From: Labilibaculum sp.
GTDB lineage: Bacteria; Bacteroidota; Bacteroidia; Bacteroidales; Marinifilaceae
Reading direction: 5' to 3'
NCBI RefSeq assembly: GCF_963664555.1
Contig: NZ_OY761461.1
Span: 1,984,001 to 2,048,000 of the forward strand
Length of the DNA: 64,000 nucleotides
The notes under the pieces were generated by a model, which saw only the letters and a list, made by a program, of their open reading frames with translations, was not told the DNA's origin and made no database searches. Made by a program: the position numbers and the translations under genes. Below, in pieces: positions 34,886-42,734 of this stretch (position 1 is its first letter; each line of letters opens with the position of its first letter).

Positions 34886-35021
34886 TTGCAGCTCTTTTAC
34901 AAGCCTTTGGTTTGGGTGTTGGCTTGTGGGGTCTTGGAAATGTGCTGCAATGTGGGTCAGGGTTTCCCTTCTTCTTTTTGCGGGGGGAGAAAAAACAAAA
35001 TAAATTCCTCCAAGTTTGCAC
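34886..35021. repeat. Right island boundary: hairpin element plus inverted A/T motif
   Basis: Hairpin 34886-34950 (TTGCAGC / GCTGCAA and ACAAGCC / GGCTTGT) with direct similarity to 24297-24362 (shared AGCTCTTT, CAAGC.TTTGGT, GGGG.CTTG and AATGTGCT). It is followed by AAAAAACAAAATAAATT (34990-35006), the exact inverse of 24229-24245, and GTTTGCAC, inverse of the left end's GCGCAAA with one change. No gene is visible between 34814 and 35151. Confidence 0.6.
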
Positions 35022-35151
35022 CGAACTTTTATAATTGCATGTCTTTTTTCGCCTTGTTGCTAACTCCTAAATAAAGCAATGGGCTTTATTTCGTTTATAT
35101 TTTTTTAAAAAGTGTATTTACCGACCCATATAGGGCGGTAATGTACACATA

Positions 35152-36258
35152 TTATGATGAATCACTAAATATGTCATCAATTGGGTTCTTTATTTGACTA
35201 ATATTTTGAGTGGAAACATGAGTGTAAATTTCGGTTGTTTTCGACGAACTATGTCCCAGTAAGTTTTGAATGTATCGTAAATCCGTACCTTGTTCCAATA
35301 AGTGTGTTGCGAATGAGTGGCGCAGGGTGTGTGGACTAATTTTTTTCTTAATTCTGGTTTTTGTACATGCTTGTTTTAATATATTCGCTACACTGGTGGT
35401 ACTATACTTGCTTCCAACTTCCTGCCCTTCAAATAAATATACTTTTGGCTTGTAATTTTTATAGTAATCTCTCAATTCATTTACAAGTAGGGGAGACAGT
35501 AAAGAAACCCGGTCTTTATTTCCTTTGGCATTTTTTATTATTACTAATCCCCGTGTAGAATCAATATCGCTCAGTTTTAAATTAACTAATTCACTTCTCC
35601 TGAGTCCTGCCGAATAAATTAACGATAGAATACATTTGTGCTTTTTATTTGTACAGCTATTAATAATGGCTTTTACTTCAAGCTTGCTTAGTACGGTGGG
35701 CAATATTTTAGCCTTATTGGCACGATCTATCTTGTAAACTTTTCTATCCTTACCTAAAACTTTTTCGTAGTAAAATTTAATGGCATTGATTCTTTGGTTC
35801 TGCTGACTGGTAGAAATGCTTTTGGTCTTTATTAATTTCAGAATGTACGTATTGGTTTCATCTGTGGTGATATCGAGTAGGTTTTTGTCTGAAAAATGTT
35901 TTTGAAAATCATTAAAATAACTGGTGTATATTTTTATAGTTTGTGGGCTGTACCTTTTTTGTTCCAGTTTCTCAAGATATCCTTTAGGAAGCTTTAATTT
36001 AAACTTTGTATCTTTTTTAGTGCTTGTAATACTCGTTTTTTGATCATCAATAATAATTTCATCTGAGGCGAACACCTCCTTAAACTTCCTGTAATCGAAA
36101 TCTTTTCGGGCTATCCACCAGCATTTTTTTGTTTGGCTCCATCGGGCAGGGAAGTTCTGCTTTAGTCGATTCACAATTTCCGAACTGTAGTTAAATTGAA
36201 TGACTACAATTTCTTTACTGCGATGCGTATTGGCCGATAGGTGGATTTTTGTGCTCAT
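35152..36258 (-). CDS. Tyrosine recombinase / site-specific integrase (XerD-like)
   Basis: A 368-residue recombinase. An extra N-terminal segment (residues 1-60, with WSQTKKCWWIARKDFDYRK) precedes a SAM-like core-binding domain at about 90-185. The catalytic domain at 190-355 has Arg in AGLRRSELVNL, Lys in NAKGNKDR, HTLRHSFATHLLEQG, GHSSSKTTEIYTHV with the Tyr nucleophile. No clear insert like the one that distinguishes integron integrases (IntI) is present between the conserved patches. It may have moved the metal island or the cassettes, but orientation and distance (11 kb from the nearest cassette) do not prove this. Confidence 0.92.
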   Translation of the reverse strand: MSTKIHLSANTHRSKEIVVIQFNYSSEIVNRLKQNFPARWSQTKKCWWIARKDFDYRKFKEVFASDEIIIDDQKTSITSTKKDTKFKLKLPKGYLEKLEQKRYSPQTIKIYTSYFNDFQKHFSDKNLLDITTDETNTYILKLIKTKSISTSQQNQRINAIKFYYEKVLGKDRKVYKIDRANKAKILPTVLSKLEVKAIINSCTNKKHKCILSLIYSAGLRRSELVNLKLSDIDSTRGLVIIKNAKGNKDRVSLLSPLLVNELRDYYKNYKPKVYLFEGQEVGSKYSTTSVANILKQACTKTRIKKKISPHTLRHSFATHLLEQGTDLRYIQNLLGHSSSKTTEIYTHVSTQNISQIKNPIDDIFSDSS

Positions 36259-36395
36259 TTACATGCTCTTGTTAAAGGGTTACTAAATTATAAAATGAAT
36301 ATTGTTTAGCAAAGCAGAATCAAATTAAATAAGCAGGAAAATGAGATGAGTTTTTTTTGTAGGGCAGAAAGTACTTTTTGCTTTTCCAGGCAGAA

Positions 36396-36427
36396 CAAAA
36401 AACACCCCAGGCTTTCGCCCGGGGTGC
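36396..36427 (-). terminator. Intrinsic terminator downstream of the 36687-37436 gene
   Basis: Stem CACCCCAGGC / GCCCGGGGTG (one mismatch, TTTC loop); on the minus strand it is followed by six T residues. It leaves an untranslated stretch of about 260 nt that contains the 41-bp repeats. Confidence 0.7.
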
Positions 36428-36524
36428 TCTGTCCAACTTGTATGTAGTTAATCGGGAATAGCATGACTTCTAGTTGTCTATTTACTATTCCCGTAGAAGC
36501 TATTGATATCTCAGTAGTCTATAT

Positions 36525-36648
36525 TTTTGCGCCTGAAGAATGAAGTATGACTCCAGTAAGAAAATTTGAACGCCCGTAGGATGAATTACTGCTTCGGTAG
36601 CCAAAATTGAACGCCCGTAGGATGAGTCATGATTCCCGTAGCCAAAAA
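36525..36648. repeat. Three 41-bp tandem repeats in the 3' region of 36687-37436
   Basis: Units start at 36525, 36566 and 36607. The second and third share TTGAACGCCCGTAGGATGA exactly and GTAGCCAAAA at their ends; the first is more diverged (GCGCCTGAAGAATGA). Further CCCGTAGAAG-like remnants occur near 36490. No coding sense is evident. Nothing else is recognised between 36259 and 36686 apart from the terminator. Confidence 0.65.
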
Positions 36649-36686
36649 CACCATCCTAGAGCAAAACGAGTCAACAGTAATAGGGG

Positions 36687-37436
36687 TTACAGCGAGCTCA
36701 CTGTTTCTGTTTCATTATCATTTTTTGTGTGTTTCTTTCTTCCGTACTCACTCGAATACCTTTTTTGTTTCTCTTCGTCGTTCCAGAAGGCGTACTTGCC
36801 ATAGGCACGAATTTCGTCGACCAATTGCTTCAGGTAAGTGTAGGCTCGGTCGCGCATTAGTTTTTCAGGCCGGTTTTTGCTGTTTTTTACGCCGTCAACC
36901 TTGTTCATCAGGTCGAAAAGCTCGTGGGAGAGCTGTTGGGCACGCTCAGTTTTCGATTTGTCAAAAAGGATGGCTTCCAAAGGTTCAGGATATTGTCTGG
37001 CAAAAGCGGGGTAGTCGCTCATGTCCTGAATTAAATCCATGTGGCCGTTGCCATCAAGAATGTTTTGTAGTTTTTTCAGAATATCCGGATGGTTTCGGTA
37101 GGCAAACTGAAAATCATACTTTAATTCGCGTTGCAGCAGGCTGGCTTCCTCAATTTTTTCTTCCCACTCTTGTGTGCTGGTTAAAGCCGATTCATAAACA
37201 GCAGTCCAAACCGATTGCTGTTCCTGCAAAAATTTAGCTCTTGGTGCAAGCTCATTAATTGTATCCTCGCTGAGTCCTTTTGCCAAAAGCGCTTCTTTGT
37301 CTTCCAGGGCATATTGGTGAAGTACTCCGGCCTCGCCAATGGCAATGGCTACGGGGATGGTAGTCGAAACAATTTTGTCTTCAGAAATTTCAAGAACCAA
37401 TTCATTAATTGTTTTTGTTGTTGTTACATCTGTCAT
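36687..37436 (-). CDS. Helical protein of unknown function
   Basis: A 249-residue, highly charged, almost entirely helical protein with a basic C-terminal tail (YSSEYGRKKHTKND). No signal peptide or TM segment. It resembles the 24380-25039 protein in layout: GLSEDTINELAPRAKFL near 53-69 aligns with an LGYDSAVIAEG segment there, and the C-terminal RDRAYTYLKQLVDEIRAYGK aligns with a DAAFAKIDDWMSEFYAVAK segment. Such proteins are common and uncharacterised in Bacteroidota. It has its own terminator and is transcribed away from the lactate locus. Confidence 0.7.
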   Translation of the reverse strand: MTDVTTTKTINELVLEISEDKIVSTTIPVAIAIGEAGVLHQYALEDKEALLAKGLSEDTINELAPRAKFLQEQQSVWTAVYESALTSTQEWEEKIEEASLLQRELKYDFQFAYRNHPDILKKLQNILDGNGHMDLIQDMSDYPAFARQYPEPLEAILFDKSKTERAQQLSHELFDLMNKVDGVKNSKNRPEKLMRDRAYTYLKQLVDEIRAYGKYAFWNDEEKQKRYSSEYGRKKHTKNDNETETVSSL

Positions 37437-38075
37437 TTATTAGGGTTTTTTAGGGTTGAAACATCAACCGGATTTGTAAAAAAAATCATTTGGAATTCCT
37501 AAAGTAGGAAATGTATGTTAAAAATAAAAAATTATGCTAATAAATTTATAATTTATTTTATGATTCCATAAAAAAAGTCAGTGTTTGCAGGGGTTTTAAC
37601 TGTTAATTTAAATTATAGATAAATATAATTTAGGTTTTCTGTTTCGGGATAGAATAATTTTTTGGAATAACATGCCACTGGACAATCGCAAAATCAGCCT
37701 TCCAAAACCAGTCGTATTTGCCGTCTTAAACTGAACATTTGTTCATAACTGCACAGCTGCAGATATGTGTGTGTGCAGTTCTGAACACCTTCGGAATCGT
37801 TTTAAATCCGATTTTCTGAAAACCTTTGCATGTGTTAACATTCAGGCATTCAGCACACAACCGAATAGAATGATTCTGAATAACGAATGAGTGAAATTCT
37901 TGGCATTGCTCTTGGTTAGAGAGATTCCCAAATAGTCACCTTTTCAGACAAATCTTTTAAAACCCATAAGCTAAAAATATATGAAACGTTCGTGCCAAAT
38001 CTATTTTGACACACAAGGAGATGATCATCCTTGCATGGTAAGTTTCATATGGCAAAAACTTAAAATTATAATCAT
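37437..38075 (+). promoter_or_regulatory. Upstream regulatory region of the lactate locus
   Basis: A 639-bp gap without a credible gene. Inverted repeats: TGAACA-TT-TGTTCA at 37732-37745; AACTGCAC / GTGCAGTT with an 18-base spacer at 37747-37780, followed by another TGAACA at 37782; GATGATCATC inside CAAGG...CCTTG at 38014-38033. The first two are plausible operator sites for a lactate-responsive regulator. TGGCATTGCTCTTGG at 37901 is sigma-54-like but lacks the -12 GC. No regulator gene is adjacent. Confidence 0.4.
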
Positions 38076-38549
38076 ATGAATAACCTGGAATTTTTTTTAG
38101 ACAAATCAGCACTGGTCGGAAACGATAACCAGATTCTGTCTTCAGAAGAATTTAAAAACCTCTTACAAAAGGAAAGTTTCGAATACATCGATGTTCCAAG
38201 TTTTAATCAGTTAAAAGATATGCAAGCCGGAGAAGCAGGCATTAAAAATGCGCTGGTAGAAGTTGATTATGCCATTGCGGAAACGGGAACGGTTGTTATT
38301 GATAGCTGCAACGAAAACAAACGTTTGGCAACCTGTCTGGCCGAGAAGTTATTTGTTGTAATGCCTTTAAGTAAACTGGTGGCTTCCTTAAACGACGTAG
38401 CTGATTTTATTGAGGAGAGAACTTCGGATATGGGTGGCTATGTCGCTTTTATTACCGGGGCCAGCCGTACTGCTGATATCGAGCGTGTTTTAACAGTTGG
38501 AGTACACGGACCAAAAGAGATGACAGTTTATATTGTAAATGATTTATAA
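38076..38549 (+). CDS. lutC: LUD-domain protein, LutC of L-lactate oxidation
   Basis: A 157-residue LUD domain protein (KNALVEVDYAIAETGTVVID, ATCLAEKLFVVMPLSKLV, MGGYVAFITGASRTADIE). LutC is the third component of the LutABC L-lactate dehydrogenase complex that oxidises lactate to pyruvate. It lies nine bases upstream of the LutB-LutA fusion, clearly one operon. Start ATG is preceded by an A-rich leader without a strong Shine-Dalgarno. Slightly shorter than classical LutC. Confidence 0.9.
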   Translation: MNNLEFFLDKSALVGNDNQILSSEEFKNLLQKESFEYIDVPSFNQLKDMQAGEAGIKNALVEVDYAIAETGTVVIDSCNENKRLATCLAEKLFVVMPLSKLVASLNDVADFIEERTSDMGGYVAFITGASRTADIERVLTVGVHGPKEMTVYIVNDL

Positions 38550-38558
38550 GAAGAAGCC

Positions 38559-40709
38559 ATGAAGATTCACGATAAGATACAGGAAAAAATAAACGATGAG
38601 GTTTTGTATAAGAACCTGAAAGGTTTTGCAACAGCATATAAGGCTTCTAAAGACAATGCTTATAAAGGATTGGATTTTGAAGCATTAAGAACAAAAGTTC
38701 ACGATATAAAAGACAGAGACTTAAACAAGGTGATGGAGCAATTCCACTTGTTTAAAGCGAATGTTGAGAAGCACGGTTGTAAAGTGTTTCAGGCAAAAAC
38801 AGGCGATGATGCCTGTAAATACATTGCTGATGTAATGAAAAAGCACAATGCCAAATACATGGTGAAGAGTAAATCGATGACTTCGGAGGAGATTTTACTC
38901 AACCATTATTTAGAGAAGGAAGGACTGCAGCCTATCGAAACCGATTTGGGAGAGTGGATTCTTCAATTGGCCAGTGAGCATCCATCGCACATGGTAATGC
39001 CGGCTATTCATAAAACAAGACAGCAGGTTGCCAAAATTTTTTCCGATTATACAGGAGAAGCGGTAGATCCTGAAGATATTAAAGCAATGGTTGAAATTGC
39101 CCGTCGATTTCTTCGCAGCTCTTATTTTAAAGCTGGTGTTGGAATGACAGGAGCCAATGTTGCTGTAGCCAGTACAGGTACAATTGGTTTGGTAACCAAT
39201 GAGGGAAATGCCCGCTTGTCGTCTACTGTGCCTCCTGTGCATATTGTATTGGTTGGATACGAGAAATTGTGTGACGATTTTAATCAGGCCTTGGATATTG
39301 TTCGGGTATTGCCGAAAAGTGCTACCGGACAAACCATTACTTCGTATACTACATGGATTAAAGGTAGGGTTCCATCTCATAAAAATGAAGACGGCGTAAA
39401 GGAAACCCATTATGTGTTTTTGGATAACGGTCGTTTGGCATTTTTCGAACATCCTAAGTTCAAAGAGGCACTAAAGTGTATTCGTTGTGGTAGTTGTGCC
39501 AATATTTGCCCGGCCTACGAAATGGTGGGTGGTCATGTTTACGGCGATCGTTACATCGGTTCAATTGGTCTGATTTTAACAGCCCTTTATCAGGGCGACG
39601 AGGCGGCCAAGGACATTTTAAAAATGTGTATCGGTTGTCGTGCCTGTTCTTTTAATTGCCCTTCGGGCATTGATTTGCAGGCTTTAATTTCTGAGTTGAA
39701 ATTGGTTGTCGGTAAAAAATACGGCATCAACCCTATAAAGAAAAAAGTATTTAAGAGTTTGGTTGCAAAACCCGACCGAATGAAATCGATGTTGAGCCTT
39801 GGGGCTAACTTTCAGTTTCCTTTAACAAAAACGAATCCATTAAATCAGGAAAAAATAATAGGTACCATTCCAATGCTGCCCAAAGAAATGGATTTCAGAA
39901 AATTTCCGGCTTTGGCTTCAAAAACCTTTAGCAAACGTTTTTACAAAGATGGATACGATCAGTTTTCATCCGAACGAAAAGTATTTTTCTATCCTGGCTG
40001 TGCTATCGAATATTTTTATCCGGAAATGGGATTGGCCATGGTAAAACTGCTTCAGAAAAGTGGTTTTCAGGTTGATATTCCTAAAAAAGCAGCCTGCTGC
40101 GGTATTCCTGCCATTGCATCAGGTGATCCTGAAAATGCAAAAACAATGATTTACAATACCCTTGATAATCTGCAGGAACCTAAAAACTATGAGGCACTGT
40201 TGGTATTGTGTCCTACCTGCGGAGGAGCCATCAAGCACGAATTTTTAGATTTTACCAAAGAAGATCCAAACCGTTACAAAAAAGCAGCTCAATTGGGCGA
40301 TATGGTAACACCAATCGGGAAGTTTTTAGAAAATAACAACATCCGTTTTAAAGTGAAGGGGAATAAGAGGGTTACTTATCATACTCCTTGCCACGATTCC
40401 AGATCCTTGGATTATTCTGCTGAAGCCTTCCTTTCCAAATTAATCGGAAAACAATTTATTCCATTAACCGACAGCAATGTGTGTTGTGGTTTTGGAGGAA
40501 CTTACTCTCTGGATTTTGCAACTATATCGAACGGAATATTAACCAAGAAAATAGAAAATATTAAGGCAAGTGAGGCTGAGATATTGGTTACCGATTGTCC
40601 GGGATGTGTGATGCAGATTAACGGTGGTTTGATGCATAAAAAAGTGCCTGTTAAAGTGCTTCATCTAACCGAATTTATTGAAAAGTATGTTGAGCTCATC
40701 GGGAAATAA
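38559..40709 (+). CDS. LutB-LutA fusion: LUD, ferredoxin-type Fe-S and CCG domains
   Basis: 716 residues. The LutB part (1 to about 450) has a LUD domain (VGMTGANVAVASTGTIGLV near 190) and a two-[4Fe-4S] domain CIRCGSCANICPAYE near 305 and CIGCRACSFNCPSGID near 355. The LutA part (about 465-716) has two CCG/heterodisulfide-reductase-type repeats, FYPGCAIEY ... AACCGIPA and YHTPCHDS ... CCGFGGTYS. The protein passes electrons from L-lactate to an acceptor such as menaquinone through several Fe-S clusters. In Bacillus these are two genes; here they are fused and follow lutC. Confidence 0.92.
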   Translation: MKIHDKIQEKINDEVLYKNLKGFATAYKASKDNAYKGLDFEALRTKVHDIKDRDLNKVMEQFHLFKANVEKHGCKVFQAKTGDDACKYIADVMKKHNAKYMVKSKSMTSEEILLNHYLEKEGLQPIETDLGEWILQLASEHPSHMVMPAIHKTRQQVAKIFSDYTGEAVDPEDIKAMVEIARRFLRSSYFKAGVGMTGANVAVASTGTIGLVTNEGNARLSSTVPPVHIVLVGYEKLCDDFNQALDIVRVLPKSATGQTITSYTTWIKGRVPSHKNEDGVKETHYVFLDNGRLAFFEHPKFKEALKCIRCGSCANICPAYEMVGGHVYGDRYIGSIGLILTALYQGDEAAKDILKMCIGCRACSFNCPSGIDLQALISELKLVVGKKYGINPIKKKVFKSLVAKPDRMKSMLSLGANFQFPLTKTNPLNQEKIIGTIPMLPKEMDFRKFPALASKTFSKRFYKDGYDQFSSERKVFFYPGCAIEYFYPEMGLAMVKLLQKSGFQVDIPKKAACCGIPAIASGDPENAKTMIYNTLDNLQEPKNYEALLVLCPTCGGAIKHEFLDFTKEDPNRYKKAAQLGDMVTPIGKFLENNNIRFKVKGNKRVTYHTPCHDSRSLDYSAEAFLSKLIGKQFIPLTDSNVCCGFGGTYSLDFATISNGILTKKIENIKASEAEILVTDCPGCVMQINGGLMHKKVPVKVLHLTEFIEKYVELIGK

Positions 40710-40721
40710 AAATTATGAATT

Positions 40722-40913
40722 ATGGACTTCAATAATGATAAGATAGATATAAATAAAAGTCTGGAAGTTTTAAAACAAAAACTTATCGACCTCGACGTTT
40801 TGATGCGCACTAGTGCAATGAACGGAAATCTTAAAAAATTGGACAATTCAATTATCGAAAAATACAGTAGATCTAACCCGTTTACTACAATCAGTAATAC
40901 AATTTGTAACTAA
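40722..40913 (+). CDS. Small protein inside the lactate operon
   Basis: A 63-residue protein between the LutB-LutA fusion (13 bp gap) and the lactate permease (16 bp gap). Helical first half ([20 protein letters not shown]), no membrane segment, family not recognised. Tight spacing on both sides in the same frame direction argues that it is translated; the ATG at 40722 lies within an A-rich context. Could be a regulator or accessory of the transporter, without direct evidence. Confidence 0.55.
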   Translation: MDFNNDKIDINKSLEVLKQKLIDLDVLMRTSAMNGNLKKLDNSIIEKYSRSNPFTTISNTICN

Positions 40914-40929
40914 ACCTAAATTATTTTTT

Positions 40930-42588
40930 ATGGACGCATTATTAGCTTTTTCGCCTATTTTATTAACCATCGTTCTGATGGTAGGCTTCAATTGGGGAGC
41001 AAAAAAGGCTTTGCCTTTATCACTGCTGTTATCGGTGGTAGTTGCCTACACAGTATGGGAAATTGATATATTCCACATCATGGGCTATTCAGTTTTTGGT
41101 TTTCTGAAAGCATTGGATATTTTAATCATTATTTTTGGTGCCATTCTTATTTTGAATACCATGAAGTTGTCGGGAGCAATGACAACGATCAATAATGGAT
41201 TTAATGGAATTACCACCGACAGAAGAATTCAGGCCATTATTATAGGTTTCATGTTCGGAGCATTTATTGAAGGTGCTGCCGGATTTGGAACTCCTGCGGC
41301 TCTGGCCGGTCCTTTGTTGGTCGGACTCGGATTTCCTCCTTTGGCTGCCGCAATGGTTGCTTTAATTTTTAATTCGGTACCAGTGCCTTTCGGAGCTGTA
41401 GGAACGCCAATCAGTGGTGGTGCTATGGTTACTTTGGAGCAAAACTTACACAATATCGGAGCAAATCCTGATGTGTTTAAAATGGCCTTAACCGAATGGA
41501 TTGCTATTCCAAACGCTTTGGTTGGTATTTTTATTCCTTTGCTTGGAATCATGATTATGACTAAGTTTTTTGGCAAAGAAAAATCGATTAAGCCTGCATT
41601 GGCAGCAGCTCCGTTTGCAATTTTTGCCGGTTTGGCTTTCGCAATTCCTTACGTATTAATCGCTTCAACTCTTGGACCGGATCTTCCATCATTACTAGGC
41701 GCATTTATTGGTCTTGGAATTATCATTTTTGCGGCAAAAAGAGGTTTCCTTATGCCTAAAACGTCATGGGATTTTCCTCCAAAATCAGAGTGGGAAGAAA
41801 ATTGGAAATCTAATGATTCCAATGGTGATACCGGTGAAGCAAAAATGGGATTGGTTAAAGCATGGATGCCATACGTATTAATTGCGGTTATTTTAGTAGT
41901 TACCCGTATTCCATCTTTAGGTTTAAAAGGATGGTTGGCATCTCAGACACTAACACTTTCGAATCTTTTTGGTATTGATGGTTTAACATACGTGTTGAAG
42001 TGGGCTTATTTGCCGGGAACTATCCCTTTTATTTTGGTTGCAGTGATCACAAATTTTATGCATAAAATGTCGGTAAAACAGGTTGTTTCTTCATGGAAAA
42101 CAACTTTTAAACAAATTACCGGTGCTGCAATAGCATTATTTGCCGGTGTTGCAATGGTTCAGCTAATGCTGAAATCGGGAACGAACGGAGCAGGAATGGA
42201 TAGTATGTTAACTACTATGGCTACTGCAATTGCTGATTTATCGGGAAATGCATATCCAATAATTGCACCTATCGTAGGTATTTTAGGTTCTTTTATGTCA
42301 GGATCGGCTACAGTTTCCAATCTGCTGTTTGCTTCACTTCAGTTCGAAACAGCTACTATTTTGGGTATTCCTCAGGTATTAATTGTTTCAGTTCAAACCA
42401 TTGGTGCGGCTTTAGGAAATATGATTTGTGTGAACAATGTGGTTGCTGTATGTGCTACCGTTGGTTGTATTGGTGCAGAGGGAACAATCATTAGAAGAAA
42501 CTCGATACCAGCCTTTATTTACTATTTAATGGTGATGATAATTGTTGTTGTATTAATTTCATCAGGCTTTAATCCTTTGCCATTGTAA
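40930..42588 (+). CDS. lldP: L-lactate permease (LldP/GlcA family)
   Basis: A 552-residue integral membrane protein with about 13 helices, typical of the lactate permease family: [19 protein letters not shown] near 115-135, GTPISGG near 165, [15 protein letters not shown] near 460. It imports L- or D-lactate (and glycolate in relatives) with protons. Position between the Lut and D-lactate dehydrogenase genes fits lactate uptake. The last bases are followed by a 13-bp perfect hairpin (42599-42630). Confidence 0.95.
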   Translation: MDALLAFSPILLTIVLMVGFNWGAKKALPLSLLLSVVVAYTVWEIDIFHIMGYSVFGFLKALDILIIIFGAILILNTMKLSGAMTTINNGFNGITTDRRIQAIIIGFMFGAFIEGAAGFGTPAALAGPLLVGLGFPPLAAAMVALIFNSVPVPFGAVGTPISGGAMVTLEQNLHNIGANPDVFKMALTEWIAIPNALVGIFIPLLGIMIMTKFFGKEKSIKPALAAAPFAIFAGLAFAIPYVLIASTLGPDLPSLLGAFIGLGIIIFAAKRGFLMPKTSWDFPPKSEWEENWKSNDSNGDTGEAKMGLVKAWMPYVLIAVILVVTRIPSLGLKGWLASQTLTLSNLFGIDGLTYVLKWAYLPGTIPFILVAVITNFMHKMSVKQVVSSWKTTFKQITGAAIALFAGVAMVQLMLKSGTNGAGMDSMLTTMATAIADLSGNAYPIIAPIVGILGSFMSGSATVSNLLFASLQFETATILGIPQVLIVSVQTIGAALGNMICVNNVVAVCATVGCIGAEGTIIRRNSIPAFIYYLMVMIIVVVLISSGFNPLPL

Positions 42589-42598
42589 ACTATTTAGG

Positions 42599-42630
42599 AA
42601 CCAAATTTTCATTGAATTGAAAATTTGGTT
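42599..42630. other. Intercistronic hairpin after lldP
   Basis: Perfect 13-bp arms AACCAAATTTTCA / TGAAAATTTGGTT, six-base loop, no T-run. First of three long inverted repeats in this operon; more likely an mRNA-processing or stability element than a terminator. Confidence 0.6.
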
Positions 42631-42734
42631 CATATTTAAAGACTGAAAACGTACATTTGTCATACAAGTTACCAATTTAAGACTTGCTTATTCATTGAAT
42701 ACTTGATATTGACAGCTAATAAAATTGAATAAAG

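Noticed and set aside
35152..36258. Tyrosine recombinase as the integron integrase of the array
   Set aside because: The catalytic domain shows no clear IntI-specific insert, the gene is 11 kb away, and its orientation is not divergent from the cassettes. Kept only as a generic recombinase.
36629..37237. Plus-strand 202-codon frame
   Set aside because: It is the reverse-strand shadow of the helical-protein gene 36687-37436 and has an Arg/Cys-rich, non-protein-like composition.
38910..39452. Minus-strand 180-codon frame
   Set aside because: Antisense to the LutB-LutA fusion; composition (His/Ser/Asn/Cys-rich) is that of a shadow frame.
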